This document shows, one piece after another, positions 54,358 through 63,420 of a stretch of DNA of 64,000 nucleotides (within the stretch, counting starts at the first letter, position 1; each line of letters opens with the position of its first letter). The notes below the pieces were generated by a model, which saw nothing but the letters and a program-made list of their open reading frames with translations, was not told where the DNA came from and did not search any database. Made by a program: the position numbers and the translations under genes. This DNA is from JAGQPD01 sp020426865 (GTDB lineage: Bacteria > Planctomycetota > Planctomycetia > Pirellulales > Pirellulaceae), in assembly GCA_041399065.1 (NCBI GenBank), contig JAWKTN010000003.1:310001-374000 (forward strand), in the 5' to 3' direction.

Positions 54358-55526
54358 GTTTGCTCTTCCGCGTCACAGGGATCTTCACAGGAGTAAAGCC
54401 GGATCGGCAGGGTGGAAGCAGCCGAGGATGTCGTGTCGCCACGTTCCGTGGCGCCTGCTGTTTCGTCGGTGGTCGTGGCAGGGTCCGTTTCTTCCGAGAA
54501 GCCTGGGGGGATCAATGCCATGACGTCCGTGATATCAATCATGCCCATGGGGTGGCCAAGCCGATCGATCACGGGAAGCTCGCTGATGCGGTGAGACACC
54601 AACATGTCGATGGCACTTGCCAACCGACTCCCCTCGACGATCGATAACGGATGCGCTGTCATCACCTCTCGGATCCCGCTGTCCATTGCGGCGTCGTTGC
54701 GAGCTTCAAATAGCTTGGCCAAATCACTGTCCGTGAAGATGCCGCTTAACTTTCCTTCCCGATCGGTTAACATAATCGCGCCGGTGCGTCGCCCCGGCCG
54801 ACTGGCACCGATCACTACCTGCCGCACCGTCTGCGAATCCCCTGCCACTCGACATTGCGATATCGGTCGCATCGCCTCCTCGACCGCCCGCAGTCGTAAT
54901 CCTAAACTTCCACCAGGATGAAAGCGAGCGAAATCGTGGGCCTGAAATCCGCGAAGGTGACACAGGACCATGGCCAACGCATCTCCGACCGCCAGCATCT
55001 TCGCCGTGCTAATCGTCGGCGCCAAGTTCAGTGGCGCGGCCTCGCCGTCGCTGCCAATGATGATCGTCGCCGCAGCCTGCCGAGCCAATTCGCTCTGCTC
55101 GCGACCAGTAATCGCGATCCAGGGGATCAACCGCGATCGAAAATGTGGCAACATCCGTACCACTTCGTCCGTCTCGCCACTGTCGGACAATACAACCACC
55201 ATGTCCCCCGTGACGACTTGCCCCAAGTCGCCATGAATCGCCTCGGCTGGATGCAGAAAGAGACTCGGCGTGCCCGTCGATGCTAGCGTTGCCGCGAGTT
55301 TTCTTCCTATCAAACCTGCTTTGCCCATGCCGCTAATCACGATTCGGCCACGACAAGACAAGAGCAAATCCACCGCGTCGCAGAAGCCGCCGTTCAGACG
55401 GCCCGCCAATCGCTCCAAGGCGCGACCCTCAGATCGCACGACGTCACGCGCCAATTCCAGGACAGTACTGTTGCAAGATTCACGATTAGCGCGGACAACA
55501 GCCGCGCGGACGCGCATTTCCGACAT
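54354..55526 (-). CDS. kdsD: D-arabinose 5-phosphate isomerase (KpsF/GutQ/KdsD) with extra tail
   Basis: The 390-residue protein has an SIS sugar-isomerase domain (GRIVISGMGKAGLIGRKLAATLASTGTPSLFLHPAEAIHGDLG, residues about 58-100) and two CBS domains (about 215-270 and 280-340). These are as in the isomerase that converts ribulose 5-phosphate to arabinose 5-phosphate, the first step of Kdo synthesis. About 50 acidic, low-complexity residues follow the second CBS domain, longer than the usual 320-330 residues. It is the first gene of the Kdo/LPS operon. Confidence 0.9.
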   Translation of the reverse strand: MSEMRVRAAVVRANRESCNSTVLELARDVVRSEGRALERLAGRLNGGFCDAVDLLLSCRGRIVISGMGKAGLIGRKLAATLASTGTPSLFLHPAEAIHGDLGQVVTGDMVVVLSDSGETDEVVRMLPHFRSRLIPWIAITGREQSELARQAAATIIIGSDGEAAPLNLAPTISTAKMLAVGDALAMVLCHLRGFQAHDFARFHPGGSLGLRLRAVEEAMRPISQCRVAGDSQTVRQVVIGASRPGRRTGAIMLTDREGKLSGIFTDSDLAKLFEARNDAAMDSGIREVMTAHPLSIVEGSRLASAIDMLVSHRISELPVIDRLGHPMGMIDITDVMALIPPGFSEETDPATTTDETAGATERGDTTSSAASTLPIRLYSCEDPCDAEEQT

Positions 55527-55660
55527 CGTTGGTCATCCTTGACTTGTGTCGACGATCTCCTCCAGATTCCCCGAAATTGTATTCGATCTGGCCCCCCGCG
55601 CCCACATCATCAGCGGGTAGTTTGGCCAATGGGGACGGTAACCCGCCTTCCCAATCGCTT

Positions 55661-55690
55661 GTGGCCCGACCGGTTGTGGCCCGACCGGTT
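55661..55690. repeat. 15-bp tandem duplication
   Basis: GTGGCCCGACCGGTT occurs twice in tandem (55661-55675, 55676-55690), followed by a further GTGG. It lies just upstream of the candidate promoter of the TIM-barrel operon. Confidence 0.85.
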
Positions 55691-55714
55691 GTGGGAAGTC
55701 GCGGGCGGACGTGA

Positions 55715-55783
55715 TATACTGGGGCCTGCTAGCAAACGTCGCTCTGGTCCTGAAGCGACGGTGATCTGTGCGGTTTGCTAGCA
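55715..55783 (+). promoter_or_regulatory. Candidate promoter and nested inverted repeats in the leader
   Basis: TATACT (55715-55720) could be a -10, with no good -35. Just downstream, TGCTAGCAAAC (55727-55737) pairs with GTTTGCTAGCA (55773-55783). Inside it CGTCGCT (55737-55743) pairs with AGCGACG (55754-55760). The outer stem begins about where transcription would start. The ribosome site GAGGGG and GTG at 55822 follow. Confidence 0.45.
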
Positions 55784-55821
55784 CACTGCGAAGAAGGGTA
55801 CTATCACGAGGGGAAGAATCG

Positions 55822-56757
55822 GTGGGCAAACAAGTGGGTGAAACAACAAGCGGCACACATCGGCGGAATTTTTTGAAGGCATCCGCATCGACTCTTGCCG
55901 CCACATCGGCGATCGGGAGGATATCCACGGCGTGGGGGGCAGATGAGACCGATTCATCGAACCCGATGAAGGGCCGCATCTACAAAGCCGTCAAATGGGG
56001 GATGATCAATGTCGAAGGATCAGTCCTGGACAAGTTCAAGGTGCAGAAGGAACTAGGCTACGACGGGATGGAGTTGATCAGTCCCTCGGACTTGGATCCC
56101 AAGGAGGTCCGTGCGGCCAGTGATGCGACGGGGATGCCGGTGCATGGGTTGGTGGATGAAAAGCACTGGCAGATACGGCTATCGTCCCCCGATCCGGCGA
56201 CGCGGGAGGAGGGTCGCGAGATCCTGATGCAAGCGTTGCGCGACTGTTCGGCATTTGGTGGCAACGCGGTGTTGTTGGTACCGGGTCGTGTGGACGCCGG
56301 TAAAGGGGAGACGCACGACGACGTATGGAAGCGATCGATCCCTGAGATCCGGCGGGTGCTGCCATTGTGCAGTCGGCTGGGGGTTCGGGTTTTGATTGAG
56401 AATGTGTGGAATGGCTTTTGTGAGACGGCCGAACAGATGCGTGACTATGTGGACGAGATTGGGTCACCGTGGGTGGGCGTCTATTTCGACATTGGCAACG
56501 TGAGAAAATTCAGTCCCAGCGAAGATTGGATTCGGACGTTGGGATCGCGGATCGTCAAACTGGACGTCAAGGATTGGAGCAAAGCAAATGGCTTCTCCAG
56601 CGAGATTGGCGAAGGGGACGTGAATTGGCCGGCGGTCCGACAGGCGTTGACAGAGATCGGCTATAGCGGTTGGGCGACGGCTGAGGTAGGCGGTGGTGGG
56701 CGTGAGCGTCTGCAAGCGATATCGCAACGGATGGATCGAGTATTTCAACTGAGCTAA
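55822..56757 (+). CDS. Exported TIM-barrel sugar isomerase/epimerase-like protein
   Basis: The 311-residue protein begins at GTG 55822 (GAGGGG upstream) with a Tat-like leader (THRRNFLKASASTLAATSAIG). A xylose-isomerase-like TIM barrel follows, as in hydroxypyruvate isomerases: VLDKFKVQKELGYDGMELI, GMPVHGLVDEKHW, LGVRVLIENVWNGF (metal Glu), GVYFDIGNVRKF (Asp), RIVKLDVKDWSK (Asp), WATAEVGGGG (Glu). These are the expected metal ligands, so it is probably an active sugar or sugar-acid isomerase outside the cytoplasm. It precedes a Gfo/Idh/MocA gene by 13 bp. Confidence 0.87.
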   Translation: MGKQVGETTSGTHRRNFLKASASTLAATSAIGRISTAWGADETDSSNPMKGRIYKAVKWGMINVEGSVLDKFKVQKELGYDGMELISPSDLDPKEVRAASDATGMPVHGLVDEKHWQIRLSSPDPATREEGREILMQALRDCSAFGGNAVLLVPGRVDAGKGETHDDVWKRSIPEIRRVLPLCSRLGVRVLIENVWNGFCETAEQMRDYVDEIGSPWVGVYFDIGNVRKFSPSEDWIRTLGSRIVKLDVKDWSKANGFSSEIGEGDVNWPAVRQALTEIGYSGWATAEVGGGGRERLQAISQRMDRVFQLS

Positions 56758-56770
56758 GGGTAACACAATC

Positions 56771-58075
56771 ATGACAAACATGACAAATGAATCTGCGAAA
56801 CCGGAATCCAATCGTCGCGACTTCATCAAATCGGCATCGCTAGCGACAGCTTCGGCAAGTGTCTTGGCGAATATGGTCGTGCCGAAGATGGTGCACGCTG
56901 CCAATGACGATTCGATTCGGGTGGGGGTGATCGGCACCGGTGGCCGCGGGACAGACGCGGTTGTCAACGCGCTGACCGCCGATACAAATACGAAGCTGAC
57001 AGCGGTGGCGGATGCGTTTCCCGATCGAGCTCAAGGATCGCTGGAGAACTTAAAAAACAACGAGAGCATTGCCGATCGGGTGCAAGTCGACCCGGCCAAC
57101 GTCTTCGCGGGATTCGACGCATACAAGCAAGTGATTGATAGCGGCGTGGACGTGGTGATTCTCACGACACCGCCTCATTTTCGACCGGCCCAGTTGCGTT
57201 ATGCGATCGAAGCTGGCAAGCATTGTTTCGTGGAAAAGCCGATTGCCGTCGATGCTCCGGGCGTGCGACATGTCATGGAAACGTGTGCGTTGGCCAAGGA
57301 GAAGGGGTTAGCCGTCGTTTCCGGTTTGTGTTGGCGTTATGATCTGGGCGTGCGTGAGACGATGCAACGGATCAAGGATGGTGCAATCGGACGCATTGTG
57401 GCCGTGCAGTCGGAATACAATGCCGGGACATTGTGGCACCGTGGCGACGACCCGAATTGGAGTCGGATGGAATACCAGATTCGCAACTGGCTGTATTACA
57501 CCTGGCTATCGGGTGACCACATCTGTGAGCAGGCGGTACACAGCCTCGATAAAACAGCGTGGCTGATGGATGATGCCAGTCCCGTCGTCGCCTACGGCAT
57601 GGGCGGACGTCAGCAGCGGACGGATCCCAAATGGGGCCACATTTACGATCATCACACTGTGGTCTACGAATACGCAAACGGCGTGCGAGTCTTTTTCACT
57701 TGCCGCCAAATGGATAACTGCTCCAATCACGTCGACGAACATGTAATGGGAACGGAAGGAACTGCCGAGGTTCTGGCACACCGAATTGAGGCTGCCGAGA
57801 AATGGCGGTACCGAGGTCCCAAACCAAGCATGTACGTGGTGGAACACCAGGAGTTGTTCAAGAGCATTCGCGAGGGGAACCCCATCAACAACGGACACTA
57901 CATGTGCAACAGCACGATGATTGCCATCATGGGGCGAATGTGTACTTACAGCGGGAAGAAACTGACATGGGACGAATGCTACAACAGCCAACAGAAACTC
58001 GGCCCTGAGACGTACGAGTGGACTGATGTGCCTGAACCTTCTGTCGCTATTCCGGGGCACTATGAGATTTTGTAA
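56771..58075 (+). CDS. Exported Gfo/Idh/MocA-family oxidoreductase
   Basis: The 434-residue protein has a Tat-type leader (SNRRDFIKSASLATASASVLANM), the Rossmann motif VGVIGTGGRGTDAV and the family motif KHCFVEKPIAVDAPGVRHV. A C-terminal alpha/beta domain has WLYYTWLSGDHICEQAVHSLDK, including the catalytic-type His. Such enzymes oxidise or rearrange sugars using tightly bound NAD(P). With the TIM-barrel gene it forms a probable sugar-modification pair. The 3' end overlaps the next gene by 14 bp. Confidence 0.9.
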   Translation: MTNMTNESAKPESNRRDFIKSASLATASASVLANMVVPKMVHAANDDSIRVGVIGTGGRGTDAVVNALTADTNTKLTAVADAFPDRAQGSLENLKNNESIADRVQVDPANVFAGFDAYKQVIDSGVDVVILTTPPHFRPAQLRYAIEAGKHCFVEKPIAVDAPGVRHVMETCALAKEKGLAVVSGLCWRYDLGVRETMQRIKDGAIGRIVAVQSEYNAGTLWHRGDDPNWSRMEYQIRNWLYYTWLSGDHICEQAVHSLDKTAWLMDDASPVVAYGMGGRQQRTDPKWGHIYDHHTVVYEYANGVRVFFTCRQMDNCSNHVDEHVMGTEGTAEVLAHRIEAAEKWRYRGPKPSMYVVEHQELFKSIREGNPINNGHYMCNSTMIAIMGRMCTYSGKKLTWDECYNSQQKLGPETYEWTDVPEPSVAIPGHYEIL

Positions 58076-59309
58076 ACCGATGTTCGAGCAAGCAAGACGG
58101 AGTCGATATTTTGCTGCTGTCAGCTTTGTGCTTTTGGCAACTGCGACACTTCCATGTCCATCCGCGGCAAACGACTCCGCACTGTCGCCAACGCCGGGTG
58201 TTGGTATTGTCCGCGAACGTCCGGCCGAAGGTCGATGCGTCGAAGTGCAAGCGGGGGTCTACATGGTCCCCTATTCACAGACCATTCCGGGAACGGACGT
58301 CAGATTTGAAATGGAGCCAATTCCCGGCGGTAAGTTCACGATGGGGAGTCCCGACGGGGAAGAGGGACGTGACGCCAATGAGGGACCGCAAGTTGAGGTG
58401 GCGGTCAAGCCCTTTTGGATGGCTCGATGTGAAACGACCTGGGCCGAATACAAAGCCTTTATGGCCATGGCCCAGGTGTTCGAGAAGTTCGACGAACGAC
58501 AAATGCGGAAAATCGACGATCGAAACATGACGGAAGCTGTGACAGTGCCATCGAAGATCTATGATCCCAGTTTCACGTACGCTTCAGGTGACGAACCAAA
58601 TCTGCCTGCCGTGTCGATGAGCCAATACTCGGCAAAGCAGTACACGAAATGGTTAAGTCTGTTAACGACGACCGTGTACCGTTTGCCAACCGAGGCCGAA
58701 TGGGAATATGCTTGCCGGGCGGGAACCGCATCGAAATACTATTTTGGCGATGACGACAGCCAACTGGAGACACATGGCTGGTACTATGATATCGCCGACG
58801 ATCGGACTCATGATGTCGGTGAGAAAACTCCCAATGCCTGGGGCTTACACGACATGTTGGGCAACGTCAGCGAATGGGTGTTGGATGAATTGGTGGCCGA
58901 TCAATACGAAAAGCTACACGCACTGCCCCAGCCTGTGACGGCCGAGCAGGCAATTGCCTGGCCACAGCGTTTGTATCCGCGGGTGATCCGCGGGGGTTCA
59001 TGGGACGATGATCCCGTTGATTGTCGCTGCGCAGCTCGTCGAGCGTCGCAAGACGATGAGTGGCGGAGTTACGATCCGCATACCCCCAAAAGTCCCTGGT
59101 GGTTCGCCAGTGAAGCTGGGCAGACGATCGGTTTTCGTATCGTCCGACCTTACGAGCCACCAAGCGATTTCGCCGAATGCTCTCGCTTTTGGGACGCGGA
59201 TCTGCCACAGATTGATCGCGACGCCGAACGCCGTATTCGCAAAGAAGGACGCGGGGAACGGGGTATCGTCGACCCTTCCTTGCCGAAAGCGATTCGTGAA
59301 TTGGATTAG
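58062..59309 (+). CDS. Exported SUMF1/FGE-fold protein
   Basis: The 415-residue protein has a signal peptide (YFAAVSFVLLATATLPCPSAAND). A formylglycine-generating-enzyme-like domain follows (IPGGKFTMGSPDGEEGRDANEGP, YRLPTEAEWEYACRAGT, NAWGLHDMLGNVSEWVLDE, RVIRGGSWDD, IGFRIVRP). The catalytic cysteine pair of true FGE is not evident, so it may be a ligand-binding or regulatory member. The start at 58062 overlaps the upstream gene; 58080 is an alternative. Confidence 0.85.
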   Translation: MRFCKPMFEQARRSRYFAAVSFVLLATATLPCPSAANDSALSPTPGVGIVRERPAEGRCVEVQAGVYMVPYSQTIPGTDVRFEMEPIPGGKFTMGSPDGEEGRDANEGPQVEVAVKPFWMARCETTWAEYKAFMAMAQVFEKFDERQMRKIDDRNMTEAVTVPSKIYDPSFTYASGDEPNLPAVSMSQYSAKQYTKWLSLLTTTVYRLPTEAEWEYACRAGTASKYYFGDDDSQLETHGWYYDIADDRTHDVGEKTPNAWGLHDMLGNVSEWVLDELVADQYEKLHALPQPVTAEQAIAWPQRLYPRVIRGGSWDDDPVDCRCAARRASQDDEWRSYDPHTPKSPWWFASEAGQTIGFRIVRPYEPPSDFAECSRFWDADLPQIDRDAERRIRKEGRGERGIVDPSLPKAIRELD

Positions 59310-59356
59310 GCAACGATCTGTTGTTGATCTGCCTTTAATCTGTGGTTGTCCACCGC

Positions 59357-61744
59357 CTACTGATCGGAGTAGACGTGCGTGCTCTCTTCCTTCGTTACTG
59401 GTTCTGACAGTTCATCGCTCTTGACCAAGACACGGAACCGCTGATCACCAGCTTCCAATCCCTCAACATGGATGCGGTACGTGGTGTCGCTTTGAGGCGC
59501 CAGGCGCGCCAACGGTTCAAAGTAGACGCGATTGCCGTCGATCGTAACCCGGGTGGGCCCGTCGCCGTTGACCGCCTTCATCCCTGCCGGGACCTGGCCA
59601 AGCACCTGCACGTTCGTTGCCGTCTTCGTACCCTGGTTAACAATCTTGATCTCGTAGGTGGATTTACCTCCCACTTCAATCGGGTCGGTATCGGTGACCG
59701 TAAACAGTAGCGCGGCCAATCCTTCGACGGTCACTGGATGTTCGACGGCGTCGGAAAGATTCATGCGTGCCTTGCCTTCGAAGCGAATCTTGTGCTCCCC
59801 GACCTCCGTAGGCGTTGTCACCAATTGCACGGTCCCCATCTTTTCCGCCGGCAATTCCGCCAGGCTCCACAACACCGCGTGCTTCTGCTGATCGTAGTAG
59901 CCGGCGTTGGTCGTGCTAACAAACTTCAGCCCGCGCGGTAGATGTGCCACGAGTTCCACATCCTGAGCTGCCGCAGTCCCCTGGTTAGCCACCATTAATT
60001 CGTAAGTTGCCTGGCGCTCCAAGTAACGCCGATGGGGGCCGTCGATGCCAACCTGCAGTTGTGGAGCGACCACCTGCAGCTGACAACGATCTTCCACCGA
60101 GACATTGGCATCAGCGGATGCAAGCAGTAGGTTGTCGACCATACCCGGCTTGTCAGCCTTCAATGTCAATTCCAAGTGACGTGTTTCACCGGGCTGCAGA
60201 TTGCCGATTTCATACTCCAATTCATTCCCAGCCGAGTGACGCAGTCCCTCCGGCACATTCTCTTCCAACTTAACGTGTTCGGCCACGCCCGTGCCTGTGT
60301 TGGTAAGTTTGATGGAGAAGATCACGTCGTTACCGATCAACACTTGTTGGGCCGTAGTATGTTCCAGCGACAATACAGGTCGCGTCACACGCGTGCGCGC
60401 ACTTGCGGAAGCTTGGAACGAAACGGTCGCGATGCTCCCCACTTCTCCTTCGGTCAGTGGCATCAAATTCAACTGTGCCGTCACTTCCGCTCCAGGTTTG
60501 ACCGTACCCAACTCCCATAGCAACTCGCCGTCCGCCGACATGTTAGCTGGTGGCACCGTATTGACCAGACGCGTTCCCTGTGGGACCACATCTCGCAGGA
60601 TGACCTCGTGAGCGGCGATCCTGCCGATGTTTCGCACCTTGATCGTAAACGTCGCTGACTTGCCGACTTGTATTTCTTGTGGTGCAAGCTTCTCAACCGT
60701 CAGGCTGGGGGTCTGCGGCCCCTCAAGTTCTGCTGGCCCGGGTTTGCCAGCTCCCTCGTCGGCGATCTGCATTCCCTGACCAATCGATTCGCGTTGTGCT
60801 GCTGCCCTCGGAAAACGATTGTCTGGCATAGGGTTGTCAGCGGGAGGTGCTTCGATCGGCTGGACTTCATCTTCCCGGATCTGCAGTCGTGCCGCCCCGG
60901 CGTTATCGCTGCGGGGCGGTAATGTGTCATAACTGGGCTGTCCGAAACCACTCGGACCGGTGGGCTGCGCGTAATTGTCCGTGTAATTGTCCAGCGGCGC
61001 CGGAGATTCCGTTGCTGGTGCCGTCGGTTCCTCCAGTTCCGGCATTTCCGCCGGTGTTTCGGCCGCGGCAGAGTACTGGGAATCGGTCGATTGGGGATCC
61101 ATTCTCAGTTGTGCCGTTGTCGGAGGGGCCAACATCGCCGCTTGTCCTTCGGGTTCGTCGTACGTTGGTGCCGCGGAATAGTCGCTCGGCTCGTACTGCG
61201 CCGCACTATATCCACTTTCGTATTGACTGGCGTCGCCATAGTCGTACCCGGCGGAGGCCGCCGGTGCTACTGGAGCACTGGCGTAATCGTCGACCTCCGT
61301 TGCACTATCGGAGTACCGCGATGCCATCGGAGCGTAACCTGTGTCGTCCACCTCGTTGGCCACCGTTTTGATCGATGGGGCCGCAGGCGCGGGCGTGGTT
61401 GGCGCGGGCTCTTCGTAATTGGCCGCGTACGATCCAGCATTCTGGTCGTCAAACTGCGGAGATACCGTGGCGGAGTCCGCAGCCGAACCGTAGGCCCGGT
61501 TGCCCCCGGTTCCCCAAGATGCGTCCCCGCTCGTCGGAATGGAATCGCTACCGGCCAACGGAATCGGTTGGACCTGGCCGTCCACCCTATCCGGTTCCGC
61601 AGCCACGTCCTCTTCGGCCGTCTTTGCAGATTGAAAACTACGTTGCGCCTGAGCGACGGCGATAGCACCGAAAATGACTGCCAAGCACAGCAATACAAAC
61701 CGTGCCATTAAGCGGTTGGCCGAGCGTTTCATCGACTTCAACAT
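59357..61744 (-). CDS. Exported DUF11-repeat protein
   Basis: The 795-residue protein has a signal peptide (RFVLLCLAVIFGAIAVAQAQ). About 300 residues of Ala/Pro/Tyr/Ser-rich low-complexity sequence follow. Then come four tandem DUF11-type beta-sandwich domains (VEKLAPQEIQVGKSATFTI, SLEHTTAQQVLIGNDVIFSI, QVGIDGPHRRYLERQATYEL, LFTVTDTDPIEVGGKSTYEI). The repeats resemble surface-layer or cell-wall adhesive modules. It converges on the SUMF1 gene. Confidence 0.85.
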   Translation of the reverse strand: MLKSMKRSANRLMARFVLLCLAVIFGAIAVAQAQRSFQSAKTAEEDVAAEPDRVDGQVQPIPLAGSDSIPTSGDASWGTGGNRAYGSAADSATVSPQFDDQNAGSYAANYEEPAPTTPAPAAPSIKTVANEVDDTGYAPMASRYSDSATEVDDYASAPVAPAASAGYDYGDASQYESGYSAAQYEPSDYSAAPTYDEPEGQAAMLAPPTTAQLRMDPQSTDSQYSAAAETPAEMPELEEPTAPATESPAPLDNYTDNYAQPTGPSGFGQPSYDTLPPRSDNAGAARLQIREDEVQPIEAPPADNPMPDNRFPRAAAQRESIGQGMQIADEGAGKPGPAELEGPQTPSLTVEKLAPQEIQVGKSATFTIKVRNIGRIAAHEVILRDVVPQGTRLVNTVPPANMSADGELLWELGTVKPGAEVTAQLNLMPLTEGEVGSIATVSFQASASARTRVTRPVLSLEHTTAQQVLIGNDVIFSIKLTNTGTGVAEHVKLEENVPEGLRHSAGNELEYEIGNLQPGETRHLELTLKADKPGMVDNLLLASADANVSVEDRCQLQVVAPQLQVGIDGPHRRYLERQATYELMVANQGTAAAQDVELVAHLPRGLKFVSTTNAGYYDQQKHAVLWSLAELPAEKMGTVQLVTTPTEVGEHKIRFEGKARMNLSDAVEHPVTVEGLAALLFTVTDTDPIEVGGKSTYEIKIVNQGTKTATNVQVLGQVPAGMKAVNGDGPTRVTIDGNRVYFEPLARLAPQSDTTYRIHVEGLEAGDQRFRVLVKSDELSEPVTKEESTHVYSDQ

Positions 61745-61862
61745 CCCTGTGTGGTCTGATGGTGGTAATCAACCTAGGAGAACCGTCCCCCTGGAACTAG
61801 CGGAATACCAGATCTCGCAAATCGAGAAAAGATCAGTTTCTTTCTTCCCGACGCGATCTTGA

Positions 61863-63395
61863 TTACCCGATTAAACTCTCAATGACATGCCCATGCACGT
61901 CCGTCAAACGAAACCTTCGCCCCTGATATCGATACGCCAACTGCTCGTGGTCGACCCCCAATAGCCTCAATAGCGTTGCATGCAGATCATGCACATGGAC
62001 GGCATCCGGATTGTATTCGTGCTTGTTAGGCTGGATCGCGTTCCCGTCTGAATCGGCGACGTTGTAACCGTATTCATCCGTTTGACCATGGACGTACCCG
62101 GACTTGACCCCTCCACCTGCCAACCAAATCGTAAAGCATCTCGGGTGGTGATCGCGCCCATAGTCCGTAGCTGAAAGTTTGCCTTGTGAATAGCACGTGC
62201 GTCCGAACTCACCCCCCCAAATTACCAACGTATCTTCCAGCAATCCGCGTTGTTTGAGATCTTTGATTAGCGCCGCCGAAGCTTGATCGGTCTCGCGTGC
62301 CTGTGCGCGAATTCCGCCGGGCAAACCGTTGTGTTGGTCCCAACCCTGGTGATAGAGCTGAACGAAGCGGACCCCTCGCTCTACCAACCTCCGCGCGAGC
62401 AGGCAATTAGCAGCATATGATCCGGGGGTGCGAGCATCATCGCCATACATCGCGACGGTTGCTTCAGATTCGCTAGCGAGATCGGTCACTTCCGGAACGC
62501 TCATCTGCATTCGGTGAGCCAATTCGTACTGCTGGATTCGCGATTCAATTTCGGGATCAAGCTCGGATGCATATTGGTGCCGGTTCAATTCCGCGAGTTT
62601 TTCCAGCAGGACTGCCCGGCTGTGTGGTTGGATTCCCGCGGGGTTCGACAAGTACAGCACCGGTTCCTTGCCACCGCGAAAGCGAACTCCTTGATAGCGT
62701 GAATCAAGAAACCCCGAACCCCACAATCGCGCATACAGCGGTTGGCCCCCTTGCCCCGTGCTGATCAACACCACAAAAGCTGGCAGATTGTCATTCTCGC
62801 TGCCCAGCCCATAAGAAAGCCACGCACCGAACGACGGTCGCCCGGCAAGTTGCGATCCCGATTGGAGAAACGTAATTGCCGGATCATGATTAATGGCTTC
62901 GGTGTACATCGAGCGTACAAAACACAGATCGTCGGCGATCTCCGCGGTGTGAGGCAACAATTCGCTCAGCCACATGCCATTTGATCCGGCTTGCTGAAAT
63001 TGGAACGCCGAGCCGGCCAACGGAATCGACGCTTGGTGGGCGGACATCCCGGTCAGACGTTGATTGCTGCGAACACGGGCGGGCAACTGCTGGCCATGGT
63101 GTTCTTTCAGTAGCGGTTTGTGATCAAAAAGTTCCAATTGGGAAGGGCCGCCACTTTGAAAGAGGTATATTACGCGTTTCGCGCGCGGCGGAAAATGGTA
63201 GCGGCCCGTGCCCTTCTCCGCCGACGGCGTGTTCGCCAACGCGTTTTGCGTTCCCAACAATTGGCCAAGCGCCAGCGCGCCCAGTCCGGTGGCCTGGCGG
63301 CTGAAAAAGTGCCGACGATTCATTGCCAACCCACCGAGCCCCGCGTCAACTCGGGCTGGCTGGCCCAGCAAAGTGACGATACCTCGTTGCGTCAT
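61863..63395 (-). CDS. DUF1501 exported protein
   Basis: The 510-residue protein has an RR-type leader (NRRHFFSRQATGLGALALGQLL) and DUF1501 motifs: RVIYLFQSGGPSQLELFDHKP, NGMWLSELLPHTAEIADDLCFVRS, AINHDPAITFLQSG, DTLVIWGGEFGRTCYSQ, GRDHHPRCFTIWLAGGG. The fold is sulfatase/alkaline-phosphatase-like; in planctomycetes it usually sits downstream of a DUF1553 (PSD1) gene, as here, 25 bp away. The start may be 63320 (MNRRHFF) rather than 63395. Confidence 0.9.
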   Translation of the reverse strand: MTQRGIVTLLGQPARVDAGLGGLAMNRRHFFSRQATGLGALALGQLLGTQNALANTPSAEKGTGRYHFPPRAKRVIYLFQSGGPSQLELFDHKPLLKEHHGQQLPARVRSNQRLTGMSAHQASIPLAGSAFQFQQAGSNGMWLSELLPHTAEIADDLCFVRSMYTEAINHDPAITFLQSGSQLAGRPSFGAWLSYGLGSENDNLPAFVVLISTGQGGQPLYARLWGSGFLDSRYQGVRFRGGKEPVLYLSNPAGIQPHSRAVLLEKLAELNRHQYASELDPEIESRIQQYELAHRMQMSVPEVTDLASESEATVAMYGDDARTPGSYAANCLLARRLVERGVRFVQLYHQGWDQHNGLPGGIRAQARETDQASAALIKDLKQRGLLEDTLVIWGGEFGRTCYSQGKLSATDYGRDHHPRCFTIWLAGGGVKSGYVHGQTDEYGYNVADSDGNAIQPNKHEYNPDAVHVHDLHATLLRLLGVDHEQLAYRYQGRRFRLTDVHGHVIESLIG

Positions 63396-63420
63396 GATCC
63401 CAACTTTCGATTCATTTTCG

